A stretch of DNA of 64,000 nt from NCBI GenBank assembly GCA_902565895.1, contig CACFGV010000001.1, positions 62,001 through 126,000 of the forward strand, read 5' to 3'. Source of the stretch: K189A clade bacterium. GTDB taxonomy: Bacteria > Pseudomonadota > Gammaproteobacteria > Pseudomonadales > Azotimanducaceae. Positions 8,771 through 17,211 of the stretch are shown here, in pieces; positions within the stretch are counted from its first letter, which is position 1, and every line of letters begins with the position of its first letter. Position numbers and translations under genes: made by a program. The notes below the pieces were generated by a model. The model did no database searches, was not told the DNA's origin, and was given only the letters and a program-made list of their open reading frames with translations.

Positions 8771-9468
8771 CAGTGCGTACCTCCAGACTGATTCAGATCA
8801 TCAAGAGCAACGCGATCTTCGAACATCTCGCCAATGGACGGGTCATGACTAACAAAAACCATGGCACAGTTGGTGTCATCGAGCACTTCGTTTAGCAGTC
8901 GCAAAAATGATTCTTTGTTGGCGTGGTCTAAGGCCGATGTAGGTTCATCTACCAGCAGCAAGGAGGGTGAGTTGAACAACGCCCGTACGATGGCAACCCG
9001 CTGCTGCTGACCAATACTCAATTGCTCTGCTTTTCGCCCGGCTAGGCGCGGCTCAAGGTTAACTCGGTCGATAAGTTCAAGTGCGCGCGCCTTATTGGCT
9101 CTTGATGCTCGACCAGCGAATTGCCCAGCCAGCAAAATATTGTCTAGCACCGACAAAAAAGGAATCAGATTGAATTGCTGGAATACTACGCCGATATGTT
9201 GAGCTCGAAACGCATCTCGCTTGCGGCCGCTAAGAGAAGAAATCTGCGTATCTAGCACACTAACCGACCCTGAGGAGGGTGTGCGCAAACCGGCAAGGAT
9301 ACCCAACAGCGTCGACTTTCCGCTGCCCGAGTTGCCCTGCAGGAACACCCTTTGTTTAGCTTCAACACGCCATGACGGGATGGTCAAAACCGGCTCCAAA
9401 CCGGGGCCGAAACGAAAAACCAGTTCCTTGATGTCTATCGCAGCTGTTATATTTTCTTGCGGGTTCAA
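8770..9468 (-). CDS. ABC transporter ATP-binding protein (LolD/MacB type)
   Basis: 232 aa from a TTG start at 9468 (MNPQENITAA), the length usual for LolD-like ATPases. Longer frames exist up to 9555 but would cross the Zur-type operator and overlap the divergent DUF3299 gene. Walker A is GNSGSGKST (45-53), followed by a Q-loop in VVFQQFNLIPFLSVLDN, signature LSIGQQQRV, Walker B LLLVDEPTSALD and the switch His in FVSHDPS. It energises the adjacent permease; their stop and start overlap as TGATG. First gene of the operon ATPase-permease-zur-merC, reading away from the operator at 9494-9512. Zur repression under zinc sufficiency is inferred. Confidence 0.9.
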   Translation of the reverse strand: MNPQENITAAIDIKELVFRFGPGLEPVLTIPSWRVEAKQRVFLQGNSGSGKSTLLGILAGLRTPSSGSVSVLDTQISSLSGRKRDAFRAQHIGVVFQQFNLIPFLSVLDNILLAGQFAGRASRANKARALELIDRVNLEPRLAGRKAEQLSIGQQQRVAIVRALFNSPSLLLVDEPTSALDHANKESFLRLLNEVLDDTNCAMVFVSHDPSIGEMFEDRVALDDLNQSGGTH

Positions 9469-9493
9469 AGCACGACCTGTTCGTATTTTGACG

Positions 9494-9512
9494 AATGATA
9501 CAATGTAACATT
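9494..9512. promoter_or_regulatory. Zur-type operator in the divergent ABC operon/DUF3299 promoter
   Basis: A 19-bp inverted repeat, AATGATACAATGTAACATT, symmetric as AATG-N-TAC-NNN-GTA-N-CATT. It resembles the gammaproteobacterial Zur box (AATGTTATAnTATAACATT). It lies 26 nt before the TTG of the ATPase gene and 16 nt before the ATG of the DUF3299 gene. A possible minus-strand promoter, TTGTGA with 16 nt to TACATT, overlaps it, so binding would block transcription. The match is seen directly; identity of the bound protein is inferred from the zur gene in the operon. Confidence 0.75.
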
Positions 9513-9528
9513 TTTTTGGACGCTCACA

Positions 9529-10017
9529 ATGCACAGGCTGTATTTTCGGAGGCACAGGACACCCAGGCTACTGACGCTCGCTAAGACGCTACTTATCGGT
9601 TGCCTCATGTTGTCGTCCGCTATGGCCTTTGGCGATGCCAAGACGCTGTCATGGCAAGATCTGTTGCCTGAGCTTGATGACACTTTGGACTTAAGCGACG
9701 GGATCCGCTGGGGCGAACGCGTGCGCTTAGATTTGAATGACAAAGACGTCCGAATTCCCGGCTTCATCGTGCCACTAGAATATAAAGAGAGCGAAATCGT
9801 GACCCGATTTCTTCTAGTACCGTACTTTGGGGCTTGTATTCACGAACCTCCACCACCGCCGAATCAAACGATTTATGCGGTTTACGAACCGGGGTACGAA
9901 CTGGAAGAAATTTGGCAACCTGTTTGGATCGAGGGCACTATTTCCGCCAGCCGCGTTGAAGAAGACCTGGCCACCGCATCTTATTCCGTCAGCGCGGTCG
10001 CCATCGAACCTTACTAA
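9529..10017 (+). CDS. DUF3299 secreted protein of zinc-responsive ABC cluster
   Basis: 162 aa. A basic N-terminus and hydrophobic stretch at ~16-33 ending AMAFGDA suggest a Sec signal peptide, so the mature protein is periplasmic. The DUF3299 hallmark is clear: YFGACIHEPPPPPNQ (residues 99-113) with Cys103 and His105 as likely metal or redox ligands. The equivalent gene in Pseudomonas aeruginosa (PA4066) belongs to a Zur-regulated four-gene cluster with an ABC ATPase and permease, which matches the divergent neighbours here. The operator at 9494-9512 sits just upstream. Biochemical function is not established for the family; a role in zinc acquisition or handling in the periplasm is inferred. 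Confidence 0.85.
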   Translation: MHRLYFRRHRTPRLLTLAKTLLIGCLMLSSAMAFGDAKTLSWQDLLPELDDTLDLSDGIRWGERVRLDLNDKDVRIPGFIVPLEYKESEIVTRFLLVPYFGACIHEPPPPPNQTIYAVYEPGYELEEIWQPVWIEGTISASRVEEDLATASYSVSAVAIEPY

Positions 10018-10180
10018 AGCCGCAACCTGGCCCCCTCGCCATCAGCGGCGACTCGCCCGTACATTGCAGCTACGCTTAAGCTGGGCAACACTTCAGTTTT
10101 TGCGTCCAAAAGACACCCGTACTACTGGGTTATGAGGTATAAACCCTTTAACCGGATGCTTATTTTTTGAGAATCTTGCC

Positions 10181-11533
10181 ATGCAATTGCTTACCAACCA
10201 CTCGACACGTAAATCCAACATCAGACACGTTACGTCTACTTTCTGCCTTGTAGCGAGCTTATTTACGGCGTTTCAGGCGCAGGCCGATGAGCTACTGGTC
10301 CGGGCGCAAGAAATCCATGATCGGGTCATCACCTTAGATACCCACGTAGATATCTCTGTCGACAACTTTACTGAAGAAGTTAATTATCTCACCTCACCAC
10401 GCACCCAAGTAGATCTTCCACGAATGGAAGCTGGTGGGTTGGACGCTGCTTTCTTCATTGTTTATGTAGGGCAGGGACCATTGACTGAGGAAGGCTACTC
10501 AACGGCTTACGACAGCGCCATAGCTAAATTCGATGCCATCCATTGGATGACCAAGGAGCTCGCACCGGATCGAATCGCTCTAGCGCTTACGCCTAAAGAC
10601 GTAAGGGACATTGCTAGGAGCGGCCGTAAGGTCGCATTAATCGGTGTAGAAAATGCTTATCCCATTGGCTTGGATATCGCGAACATTGCTCGTTTCGCAG
10701 AGCGTGGGGCGCGCTATATGTCTCTAGCCCACAACGGACACAGCCAATTTTCCGACTCAAATACTGGAGAAATCCGCGAAGGCGGCATGCGTTACGGTGG
10801 CCTGTCTGAGCTTGGACGCGAAGCCATAGCCGAGATGAATCGCCTAGGCATCATGATTGATTTATCTCACCCATCCAAAGCAGCAACACTACAGACCATA
10901 GCCCTAAGCCGCGCTCCGGTAATCGCATCGCACTCTTCCGCACGAGGATTGGAGGACAATCCCCGCAACATGGATGACGAACAACTTCTAGCCTTAAAAG
11001 CGAACGGTGGCGTTATTCAGACCGTGGCCTTTCGTGGCTACCTAAACGGCAAAAAACATGCCGCTTGGCGTAAAGAATATGACGCGCTGATGCGTGAAGT
11101 TGGCAAAGAAATGGGTGTTACAGTAGTCACAGATCGCCGCCAGGTGTTCATGATGCCGCCGGCCGCACGCGCCGAGTACTTAGCCAGCATTCAACCTGTT
11201 ATTGACCGTATCGCAAATACGCCAGAGGCCCTTTCCGCACCACCGGTCGATGTTGCGGACTTCGTTGACCACATTGACTACCTCGTCGCAAAGATCGGTA
11301 TCGATCACGTGGGCATATCTTCCGACTTTGATGGCGGTGGTGGTGTGCAGGGGTGGGATGACGCTGATGAAACCTTCAATGTGACACTTGAACTGGTTAA
11401 GCGCGGCTACACCGAGGCCGAGATCGACAAACTCTGGAGCGGGAACTTATTGCGCGTAATGGGCCAAGTCCAGGCAATTGCGGCCCAAGTGCAACAACAG
11501 TCCATCGCAGAAGTTGCCCAAAGTAACCAATAA
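10181..11533 (+). CDS. Membrane (renal) dipeptidase family M19, secreted
   Basis: 450 aa with an N-terminal signal peptide cleaved near FQAQA-DELL (~35). The M19 metal-site motifs are present: DTHVD (His55, Asp57), a Glu in GVENAYPIG, SLAHNGHSQFSDSN, DLSHPS, ASHSSARGL and a C-terminal GISSDFDGGGGV. The family comprises dinuclear zinc enzymes that hydrolyse dipeptides, often D-containing at the C-terminal position. It is transcribed in the same direction as the DUF3299 gene, 163 nt downstream; whether it belongs to the zinc response is unknown, but a periplasmic zinc enzyme in this setting is suggestive. No convincing ribosome binding site lies before the ATG. Confidence 0.9.
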   Translation: MQLLTNHSTRKSNIRHVTSTFCLVASLFTAFQAQADELLVRAQEIHDRVITLDTHVDISVDNFTEEVNYLTSPRTQVDLPRMEAGGLDAAFFIVYVGQGPLTEEGYSTAYDSAIAKFDAIHWMTKELAPDRIALALTPKDVRDIARSGRKVALIGVENAYPIGLDIANIARFAERGARYMSLAHNGHSQFSDSNTGEIREGGMRYGGLSELGREAIAEMNRLGIMIDLSHPSKAATLQTIALSRAPVIASHSSARGLEDNPRNMDDEQLLALKANGGVIQTVAFRGYLNGKKHAAWRKEYDALMREVGKEMGVTVVTDRRQVFMMPPAARAEYLASIQPVIDRIANTPEALSAPPVDVADFVDHIDYLVAKIGIDHVGISSDFDGGGGVQGWDDADETFNVTLELVKRGYTEAEIDKLWSGNLLRVMGQVQAIAAQVQQQSIAEVAQSNQ

Positions 11534-11976
11534 GTTTTAAGCAGCCAGTCGACTCAGCATGCACAAGTTTTTGCTCACCCATAGCAATCGCTAGCCCGCG
11601 CGATAAATAGTAATGTCGTGCCACCGATCTGACGACGCACCGGTACCACGCCGATAAGTTTGACTCATTTAGCTTCTAACCCGTAACTACAATACCGCTA
11701 TAAGATCGCGCAACCGCGCGTTCGTTCCTTTTCGAAAAATGTTATAAATTCACAAAAGTCGCAGAAGCTAGGTCCTATAGAGGCGCCAGTAGGACTTAGA
11801 AATTTAGTTAGCTCGCTGATCACTCGATGATTATGTAGAACGGCATGCCACAACGAGGTTTTTTTTAAGCATTGCTGCCGGCTTGATACATGGATTGCAT
11901 CGTGCCATGCCCATCCGTTGATATTCGAGTTTTACGTGCTCACATTAAGCCTGACCACCCAATACACAATAACAAC
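11534..11976. other. Intergenic region, dipeptidase to COG0523 GTPase
   Basis: 443 nt without a supported gene if the GTPase starts at 11977. It holds an imperfect Zur-like sequence at 11736-11758 and an extended in-frame ATG for the GTPase at 11890. I found no tRNA, strong terminator or repeat. Confidence 0.5.
11736..11758. promoter_or_regulatory. Imperfect Zur-like operator upstream of the GTPase gene
   Basis: AAAATGTTATAAATTCACA matches the left half of the Zur consensus (AAATGTTATA) almost perfectly, with a poor right half (TTCACA). It lies ~220 nt before the chosen ATG (or ~130 nt before the ATG at 11890). Plausible because COG0523 GTPases are frequent Zur targets, but weak on its own. 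Confidence 0.35.
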
Positions 11977-13047
11977 ATGACAGTACCGATACCCATTACT
12001 GTGCTTACAGGTTTTCTCGGCAGCGGCAAGACCACTGTCTTACGCCACCTCGGAAGCTTAGGCGTTTTGCAACGCACGCTTATACTGGTGAACGAATTTG
12101 GTGAGGTAGGACTCGATCACGAACTGCTGACGCCTATTGATGATGACACTCTAGTGGCGGTAGAAAGCGGCTGTATTTGCTGCACTATTCGTGCAGATTT
12201 GGTGCAAACCTTAAGCGAAGCGCCCTGGCGATATGCGCGGGATGGTCAACGGTGGTTTGATCGGGTAATTATAGAAACAACTGGGATCGCTGACCCTGCA
12301 CCGATATTGCAAACCATCTTGGGCGACGAAAAAGTATCTAACCAGTACGCACTAGCCGCAGTGTTGACCGCGGTTGACGCAGTAAATGGCGCGCAGACGT
12401 TAAAGCACCATTTCGAAGCAGTGAAACAAGTGGCCGTTGCAGATCGTATTCTATTGACCAAGGCTGATTTACTCGATGGCTCGAATGAAGCTTTAATGCG
12501 ATCAATCAGAAAGCTTGCGCCATCTGCACCCATTAACCCAATCGTCGATGGCGAGGCTAGCGCCGACTGGTTCTTTAGCAACAACATCTACTCAGCCGAA
12601 GGTAAAACGTCTGATGTCGAAGCTTGGTTGATGGGAGAATCGCAACAAGCTTCCGCTGATGTAGAAGGTTACAACCATAACCATAGCCATAACCATAACC
12701 ATGACCATGCCCATGACCATGACCTAAATCGGCACGGCACCATTGCGGCGAGTTGTCTTACTTTTGAACAACCCGTAGACGCTGCGCTGTTTGAGACCTG
12801 TTTGGCGATGTTGATGGAATTCAGGGGCGAGGATCTTTTACGCGTAAAAGGCATCATCAACGTCGCTGGAATGGATCGACCGATGGTCATTCACGGCGTG
12901 CAACATGTCTTTCATCCGCCTGAAATACTGGATGGGTGGCCCAGCGCTGACCGGCGATCCAAAATCGTCATAATCGCACGGGAGCTTGAGATTGATGCGA
13001 TTCGCAGCTGTTTCGCGAGCGTCGGCCTAGAAGCGCTTGACAACTGA
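11977..13047 (+). CDS. COG0523 (CobW/ZigA-type) metallochaperone GTPase with His-rich loop
   Basis: 356 aa from ATG at 11977 (MTVPIPITVLTGFLG), chosen because family members begin a few residues before the P-loop; an ATG at 11890 would add 29 residues unlike the family. G1 is GFLGSGKTT (12-20), the metal-binding CxCC is Cys66-Cys69 (GCICCT), ETTGIADP follows, and TKAD provides base recognition. A loop at ~233-252 alternates His with Asn/Asp/Ser, and a CobW C-terminal domain closes the protein. Such GTPases (ZigA, ZagA, YeiR) deliver zinc to client proteins under zinc starvation. Position next to a Zur-type operon supports a zinc rather than cobalt role. The client is unknown. Confidence 0.88.
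   Translation: MTVPIPITVLTGFLGSGKTTVLRHLGSLGVLQRTLILVNEFGEVGLDHELLTPIDDDTLVAVESGCICCTIRADLVQTLSEAPWRYARDGQRWFDRVIIETTGIADPAPILQTILGDEKVSNQYALAAVLTAVDAVNGAQTLKHHFEAVKQVAVADRILLTKADLLDGSNEALMRSIRKLAPSAPINPIVDGEASADWFFSNNIYSAEGKTSDVEAWLMGESQQASADVEGYNHNHSHNHNHDHAHDHDLNRHGTIAASCLTFEQPVDAALFETCLAMLMEFRGEDLLRVKGIINVAGMDRPMVIHGVQHVFHPPEILDGWPSADRRSKIVIIARELEIDAIRSCFASVGLEALDN
12673..12720 (+). repeat. Hexanucleotide repeat coding the His-rich loop
   Basis: Eight consecutive in-frame hexamers of the form NNCCAT (mostly AACCAT, then GACCAT/GCCCAT), giving alternating Asn/Ser/Asp/Ala-His in the GTPase. Prone to copy-number change in multiples of two codons. Confidence 0.9.
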
Positions 13048-13273
13048 TCTAGGGACAGCTCTTTAGCAGCCACTGTATCCTTTGGGACGCGTTTTAGCCT
13101 GCCTTAATCCTAAACGCCAAGCCGACGCGCTTAACGGATGGTTCTGACAGACGGTACGCTGTCGGCTGCGACTGCCCATAAACTGATACGCAATCTGTTA
13201 ATGCAGCACTGAGGCCATGGCCTCGCTGTCTCAATAGTCCAATAATCCACTCGGTAAGCGCGCGTCTATTGGT

Positions 13274-14137
13274 TTAAGGTTGCAACCATGCCTTTGGTTC
13301 TTCAGTACAACGAACCGTGACCCGACGCGCATGCCTAGCGTGGGGATAATAGTCCCAAATAGCATGGTGCTGAGTGCATCGATTGTCCCACATGACCAAC
13401 GTGTTTGGTGACCAGCGCACTCGACATTGCCAGCGCGGATTGCTTTCAATGTGTGCACAAAGCATGTTCAGCATGGCGTCGCTTTCTGCTTTAGCCAGCC
13501 CGATAACTCTGCTGGTGAAACTACCATTTACGAACAGTATCGGTTGTCCTGTTTCGGGGTGCCTAGTCACTATGGGATGCCGGGCCCTCGGATACGTCTG
13601 ACTTGGTTTTAGACGCACATTGTAAGCAGCTAAATCTTTGCGACCATCGTGTTCAGCAGTGAGCCCAAGTAGCCATTCTTTGACTGGTTTAGACAGCGCA
13701 TCAAAAGCTTCACACATATCCGCAAACAACGTATCGCCGCCGCCATCTGGCGGTGGTTGTTCGATATATAAAAGAGAAGCCAGAGGCGGTAAGGGTTCAC
13801 AAGACACATCGGAATGCCACGCCTCACCGTTGCTGTATTTGGAATCCGCGTGGGTATCAATGATGAACAGTTCAGGGTCACCTGGAGCGCCAAGATGGCT
13901 ATACCGAGGATGGACGTGCAACGGCCCAAAGTGTCGGGCGAACGCTTTGTGTTGCTCTACGGATAACGTTTGGTTCCGAAAGACCAAAACCTTATGCTGC
14001 CAAAAAGCCTCTTTAATCGCGTCAAGCTGCTCCGGTGTCGCGCTCGCTAATTGCACGCCCTCAACCTCTGCGCCAAACACAGGCGTCAACGGCGTTACCG
14101 TAACTTCGTTTGCAAAATTCACTTTGCACATAACCAT
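13274..14137 (-). CDS. TauD/TfdA-family Fe(II)/2-oxoglutarate dioxygenase
   Basis: 287 aa, typical for the family. The facial triad is visible as His108/Asp110 (AWHSDVS) and a distal His at ~257/258 (DNRCTQHHAIWDYY), with the 2-oxoglutarate-binding Arg in HARRVTVR. The family hydroxylates substrates such as taurine, alkyl sulfates, 2,4-D or carnitine precursors with O2 and 2-oxoglutarate. The sequence alone does not point to one. No sulfonate transporter is adjacent. It is convergent with the GTPase gene and lies 214 nt downstream of the GMC oxidoreductase gene on the same strand. ATG at 14131 is an equally possible start. Confidence 0.9.
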   Translation of the reverse strand: MVMCKVNFANEVTVTPLTPVFGAEVEGVQLASATPEQLDAIKEAFWQHKVLVFRNQTLSVEQHKAFARHFGPLHVHPRYSHLGAPGDPELFIIDTHADSKYSNGEAWHSDVSCEPLPPLASLLYIEQPPPDGGGDTLFADMCEAFDALSKPVKEWLLGLTAEHDGRKDLAAYNVRLKPSQTYPRARHPIVTRHPETGQPILFVNGSFTSRVIGLAKAESDAMLNMLCAHIESNPRWQCRVRWSPNTLVMWDNRCTQHHAIWDYYPHARHARRVTVRCTEEPKAWLQP

Positions 14138-14351
14138 TGCGCTAATCGATAACCCCGCATCCTAGCCTATTCGCAACACCTTTCAATTTCCTAACGTTGC
14201 TGATTCTTATTGCTCAAACAAGTACTCACGTGGTCACCAGCAGCAATCACCTACACGACCCCAAAACCTAACAATTCGGTATTTACGTATGGGGTACTCC
14301 CCAAAGCCCGCCCAAACGAATCACGGTGAAGTAAGCCCAAGGCGGATGCAA

Positions 14352-15950
14352 TCAACTCTGCTTGATAACGTCCGCCAGTTTTTCAGCCAGCATGATGGTA
14401 GGTGCATTCAAGTTACCATTAGTGATGTGCGGAAACACTGACGAGTCAACAACCCGCAATCTATCTACTCCATGGACGCGCCCCGCAGGATCTACGACCG
14501 CCCCAGCGTCTGTTCCCATTCTGCAAGTGCCGCAAGGGTGATAAGCGCTTTCTGCGTGACTACGGATAAACTCATCTAATTGCGCATCGCTCTGTTCGGT
14601 TGCACCAGGACTCAACTCTTTACCTGCTACCGCCGCCAAAGCAGGCTGCGAAAAAATATCCCTCGCCGCGCGAATGGCTGCACGAAATACCTGCCAGTCC
14701 TCAGCCTCACTCATATAGTTGAAAAAAATCTTGGGGGCTTGCAGCGGGTTATTGCTAAACAACGTCACCGCTCCGCGACTGCGCGGCAACATGGGGCCTA
14801 CATGAGCTTGAAAACCATGTTGCTGAACCTTACTTGTGCCGTCGTAAGACATCGCTGCCGGCAGGAAATGAAACTGGATATTGGGATAAGGTTGGCTCAA
14901 ATCACTACGCATAAAGCCACCCGCTTCAAAGTGATTGGTAGCACCAAGACCACTCTGGTTAAAAAGCCAACGGAGGCCAATCTTCATTCGACCCCAAAGC
15001 CCTAAATCCTTGTACAACGACAACGGCTGTGTACAAGCCTGTTGAACATAGACCTCTAAGTGATCCATCAAATTCTGCCCAACACCGGCTGAGTCAACCA
15101 ATGGCGTAACACCCACCTCGCGCAGATGGTCGGCATCGCCGATCCCGGACAACATTAATAGTTGCGGCGAGTTAATTGCCCCTGCCGATAAAATAACTTC
15201 TTCATTAGCGTTAACCCTTAACAGTCGTCCTCTGATCAAGGCCTCTACACCTAGCGCTCGGCCACGATCCATCACCACCTGAGTCACAGTCGTATTACGC
15301 AGAATTTGCAAGTTCTTTCGTGGTTCAGCTAGATATGCCCGGGCCGTGGATTGACGAACGCCGTCGCCAACGGTCATTGGTAAGGGTCCAAAACCTTCTT
15401 GTTCGCCGTCATTGAGATCCTCCCGATACGCAAACCCAGCCTGCTGGGCCGCCTCCAAAAAATAGCCGTACAACGGATTTTTTAGGATGCCGTTGGTGGT
15501 CGTGACCGGACCATCGAAGCCGCGTGTTTTGTCACTTATACCCCCGACGCGCGATCCCTGTGCCTTCTTAAAATAGGGTAAGACGTCTTCATAGCCCCAA
15601 CCCTCGGCACCCAATGCCTGCCATCGTTCGTAATCCTGAGCATGTCCACGCACATAAACCATGCCATTAATCGACGATGAACCACCCAAGGCGCGACCCC
15701 GAGGACAATCAAGCCGTCGACCGTTCATGTGTGGCTCAGGCTCGCTACGGTAACCCCAGTTCAAAGTTTTGCTCTGCATGGGCAAGTAGAACGCTGACGG
15801 CATTTTGACGATCAAGCGCTGATCGGAACCACCTGCTTCTAACAAAATGACCGAGCAATTTTCGTTTTCAGATAGGCGGCTAGCCAACACACAACCTGCC
15901 GAACCGGCACCCACAATCACATAATCAGCAGTTAGGGTTTGAGTTTTCAC
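14352..15950 (-). CDS. GMC-family FAD-dependent oxidoreductase (choline/alcohol dehydrogenase-like)
   Basis: 532 aa. The FAD-binding GAGSAG (14-19) is followed by the GMC signature PRGRALGGSSSINGMVYVRG; the C-terminal active-site region contains AYHPCGTCRMG and VVDSSVFPHITNGNLNAPTIM. These flavoenzymes oxidise alcohols; the closest familiar relatives are choline dehydrogenase BetA and polyol or aromatic alcohol dehydrogenases. No betB or betI lies nearby, so choline as substrate is not supported. It starts 15 nt after the PhyH-type gene stop on the same strand, so the two are probably one operon, and an alcohol made by the dioxygenase could be its substrate (inference). Confidence 0.9.
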   Translation of the reverse strand: MKTQTLTADYVIVGAGSAGCVLASRLSENENCSVILLEAGGSDQRLIVKMPSAFYLPMQSKTLNWGYRSEPEPHMNGRRLDCPRGRALGGSSSINGMVYVRGHAQDYERWQALGAEGWGYEDVLPYFKKAQGSRVGGISDKTRGFDGPVTTTNGILKNPLYGYFLEAAQQAGFAYREDLNDGEQEGFGPLPMTVGDGVRQSTARAYLAEPRKNLQILRNTTVTQVVMDRGRALGVEALIRGRLLRVNANEEVILSAGAINSPQLLMLSGIGDADHLREVGVTPLVDSAGVGQNLMDHLEVYVQQACTQPLSLYKDLGLWGRMKIGLRWLFNQSGLGATNHFEAGGFMRSDLSQPYPNIQFHFLPAAMSYDGTSKVQQHGFQAHVGPMLPRSRGAVTLFSNNPLQAPKIFFNYMSEAEDWQVFRAAIRAARDIFSQPALAAVAGKELSPGATEQSDAQLDEFIRSHAESAYHPCGTCRMGTDAGAVVDPAGRVHGVDRLRVVDSSVFPHITNGNLNAPTIMLAEKLADVIKQS

Positions 15951-15965
15951 AAGCGCTGCACCCGG

Positions 15966-16991
15966 TTATTGTGTCAACGCAGAACGATACGGCTTCATGT
16001 CTATACCGAAGGCTTGGTAACGAGCCTCTACCGCTGCCACTGTTTGAGGTGTCCAGTACTCGTGCCCAGGTGGCGGAAAACCCAGTACACCCCGTTGTTC
16101 CACTGTAGCTTGAGCGACGAGTTTCTCCATCAACTTATCTTTGCGATACATCGACCAGCTCCATCCTGGATGCAATACATTTAACCAATCACGGCCTAAT
16201 TTGGTGAACGTTATATTTTGCACTAATCGCCGCGCGCCAGGTTTAACCGGTCGCCCTCTGTGCCAAGTATCGTGGCGATAGAACAACACACTTCCGAACT
16301 GATACCTTGCGACCACTTCTCTAGGGTAAAGATGGTGGTCGCGAAATGTTGCCGCCTGAGGGTTGTGCTGCACCAGATAAGCTTCGGCCCGAGTACGGTC
16401 ATTGACATAGTCCATCCCCGCCACTCCTGGCGTGTGGATGATTGGCCAAGTATAGGCCGGGTCATTTTCCCCCTGTCTGGGCACGACGGCGGTTGCACCA
16501 TCGCATTCATCAAAGTCGTTGAGGTAGATAATTACTTCTACCGCTTCAGGACGATGCCACTCTGGAGGATGCACGAGTGAATGATTGGGATAATCACAGT
16601 GAATACGTTGATCTGTGTTATCAAGAGCGTGAGCAGATTCACCCAGACCGTACTTCGGCCATAAATCTGATTGAGTAAGCCGCAGTTGAGTTGTCTCAAC
16701 GCCGAGTAAGTCCCCAACGGCCTGTAACAGCAATGGATGCAATGTGACCGAATTACACGCATTGGATTCCGCCGGAAAGACAAATTTTTGCCCGCTACCA
16801 AAGTCGTGGAAATGCGTTGCCGCATCCGTATCAGGCTCTGGGTAAAACGCCGCGGCGTCATCCTTTAACTCATGCAGAAGGGCAGCCGGCAATAAATCGT
16901 GAACCAGCGCAAAGCCACGCTCGCGCCAGCTGTCAACATGAGCCTCACTTAATCGGTTGTTCATCACAACCTCTGAGTGGACGTAATTCAT
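15966..16991 (-). CDS. Phytanoyl-CoA dioxygenase (PhyH) family protein
   Basis: 341 aa from ATG at 16991 (MNYVHSEVVM), preceded by TGAGG at about 5 nt; other in-frame starts lie at 17006 and 16964. The Fe(II) ligands are His131/Asp133 (HCDYPN) and a distal His in DTWHRGRPV, with the co-substrate Arg shortly after (GARRLVQN). The family oxidises lipids, ectoine, phosphonates and natural products with 2-oxoglutarate and O2; the substrate is unknown here. It is the first gene of a probable two-gene operon with the GMC oxidoreductase. Length is above that of ectoine hydroxylase, and no ect genes are near. Confidence 0.85.
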   Translation of the reverse strand: MNYVHSEVVMNNRLSEAHVDSWRERGFALVHDLLPAALLHELKDDAAAFYPEPDTDAATHFHDFGSGQKFVFPAESNACNSVTLHPLLLQAVGDLLGVETTQLRLTQSDLWPKYGLGESAHALDNTDQRIHCDYPNHSLVHPPEWHRPEAVEVIIYLNDFDECDGATAVVPRQGENDPAYTWPIIHTPGVAGMDYVNDRTRAEAYLVQHNPQAATFRDHHLYPREVVARYQFGSVLFYRHDTWHRGRPVKPGARRLVQNITFTKLGRDWLNVLHPGWSWSMYRKDKLMEKLVAQATVEQRGVLGFPPPGHEYWTPQTVAAVEARYQAFGIDMKPYRSALTQ

Positions 16992-17211
16992 AGAAACCTC
17001 ACTCATCTCCTCGACTGTTACGACCACCAAACTGCTCAGATGCCCCTGGATTTCACGCGTTGGATCTCCGTCGAGACATCGGCCAATCGATTGCGTATGG
17101 CTGCGCGCGACAACTAGCGCTACTGGATGTCCGCCATTCAGGAGTGACCTCTGCCGTAAAAGGGTCTATAGCAGCTTGCTAAGTCACGTCCATTTATCCA
17201 ACCTGTTGCAG

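Noticed and set aside
9469-9555. Longer N-terminus for the ABC ATPase
   Set aside because: It would overlap the divergent DUF3299 gene and contain the operator; LolD-type proteins do not have such an extension.
9827-10135. 102-codon open frame overlapping the DUF3299 gene and running past it
   Set aside because: Mostly inside DUF3299 in another frame; Arg/Pro-rich composition typical of a spurious frame.
13211-13224. Perfect 14-bp palindrome GAGGCCATGGCCTC between convergent genes
   Set aside because: No loop, no T run, no second copy noticed; not enough for a terminator or operator call.
13638-14165. 175-codon open frame opposite the TauD-type gene
   Set aside because: Shadow of a well-supported gene; no family features.
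14290-14303. Small hairpin TGGGG-TACT-CCCCA downstream of the GMC gene
   Set aside because: Only 5 bp and no T tract on either side, so not a convincing terminator.
14352-15950. Choline dehydrogenase (betA) as a specific call
   Set aside because: GMC motifs are shared by many alcohol dehydrogenases and there is no betB, betI or choline transporter nearby.
17031-17211. Possible tRNA genes in the gap near lysC, where tRNA-Ser/Arg genes occur in relatives
   Set aside because: No cloverleaf, GTTCRANNC-type T-loop or CCA end could be found.
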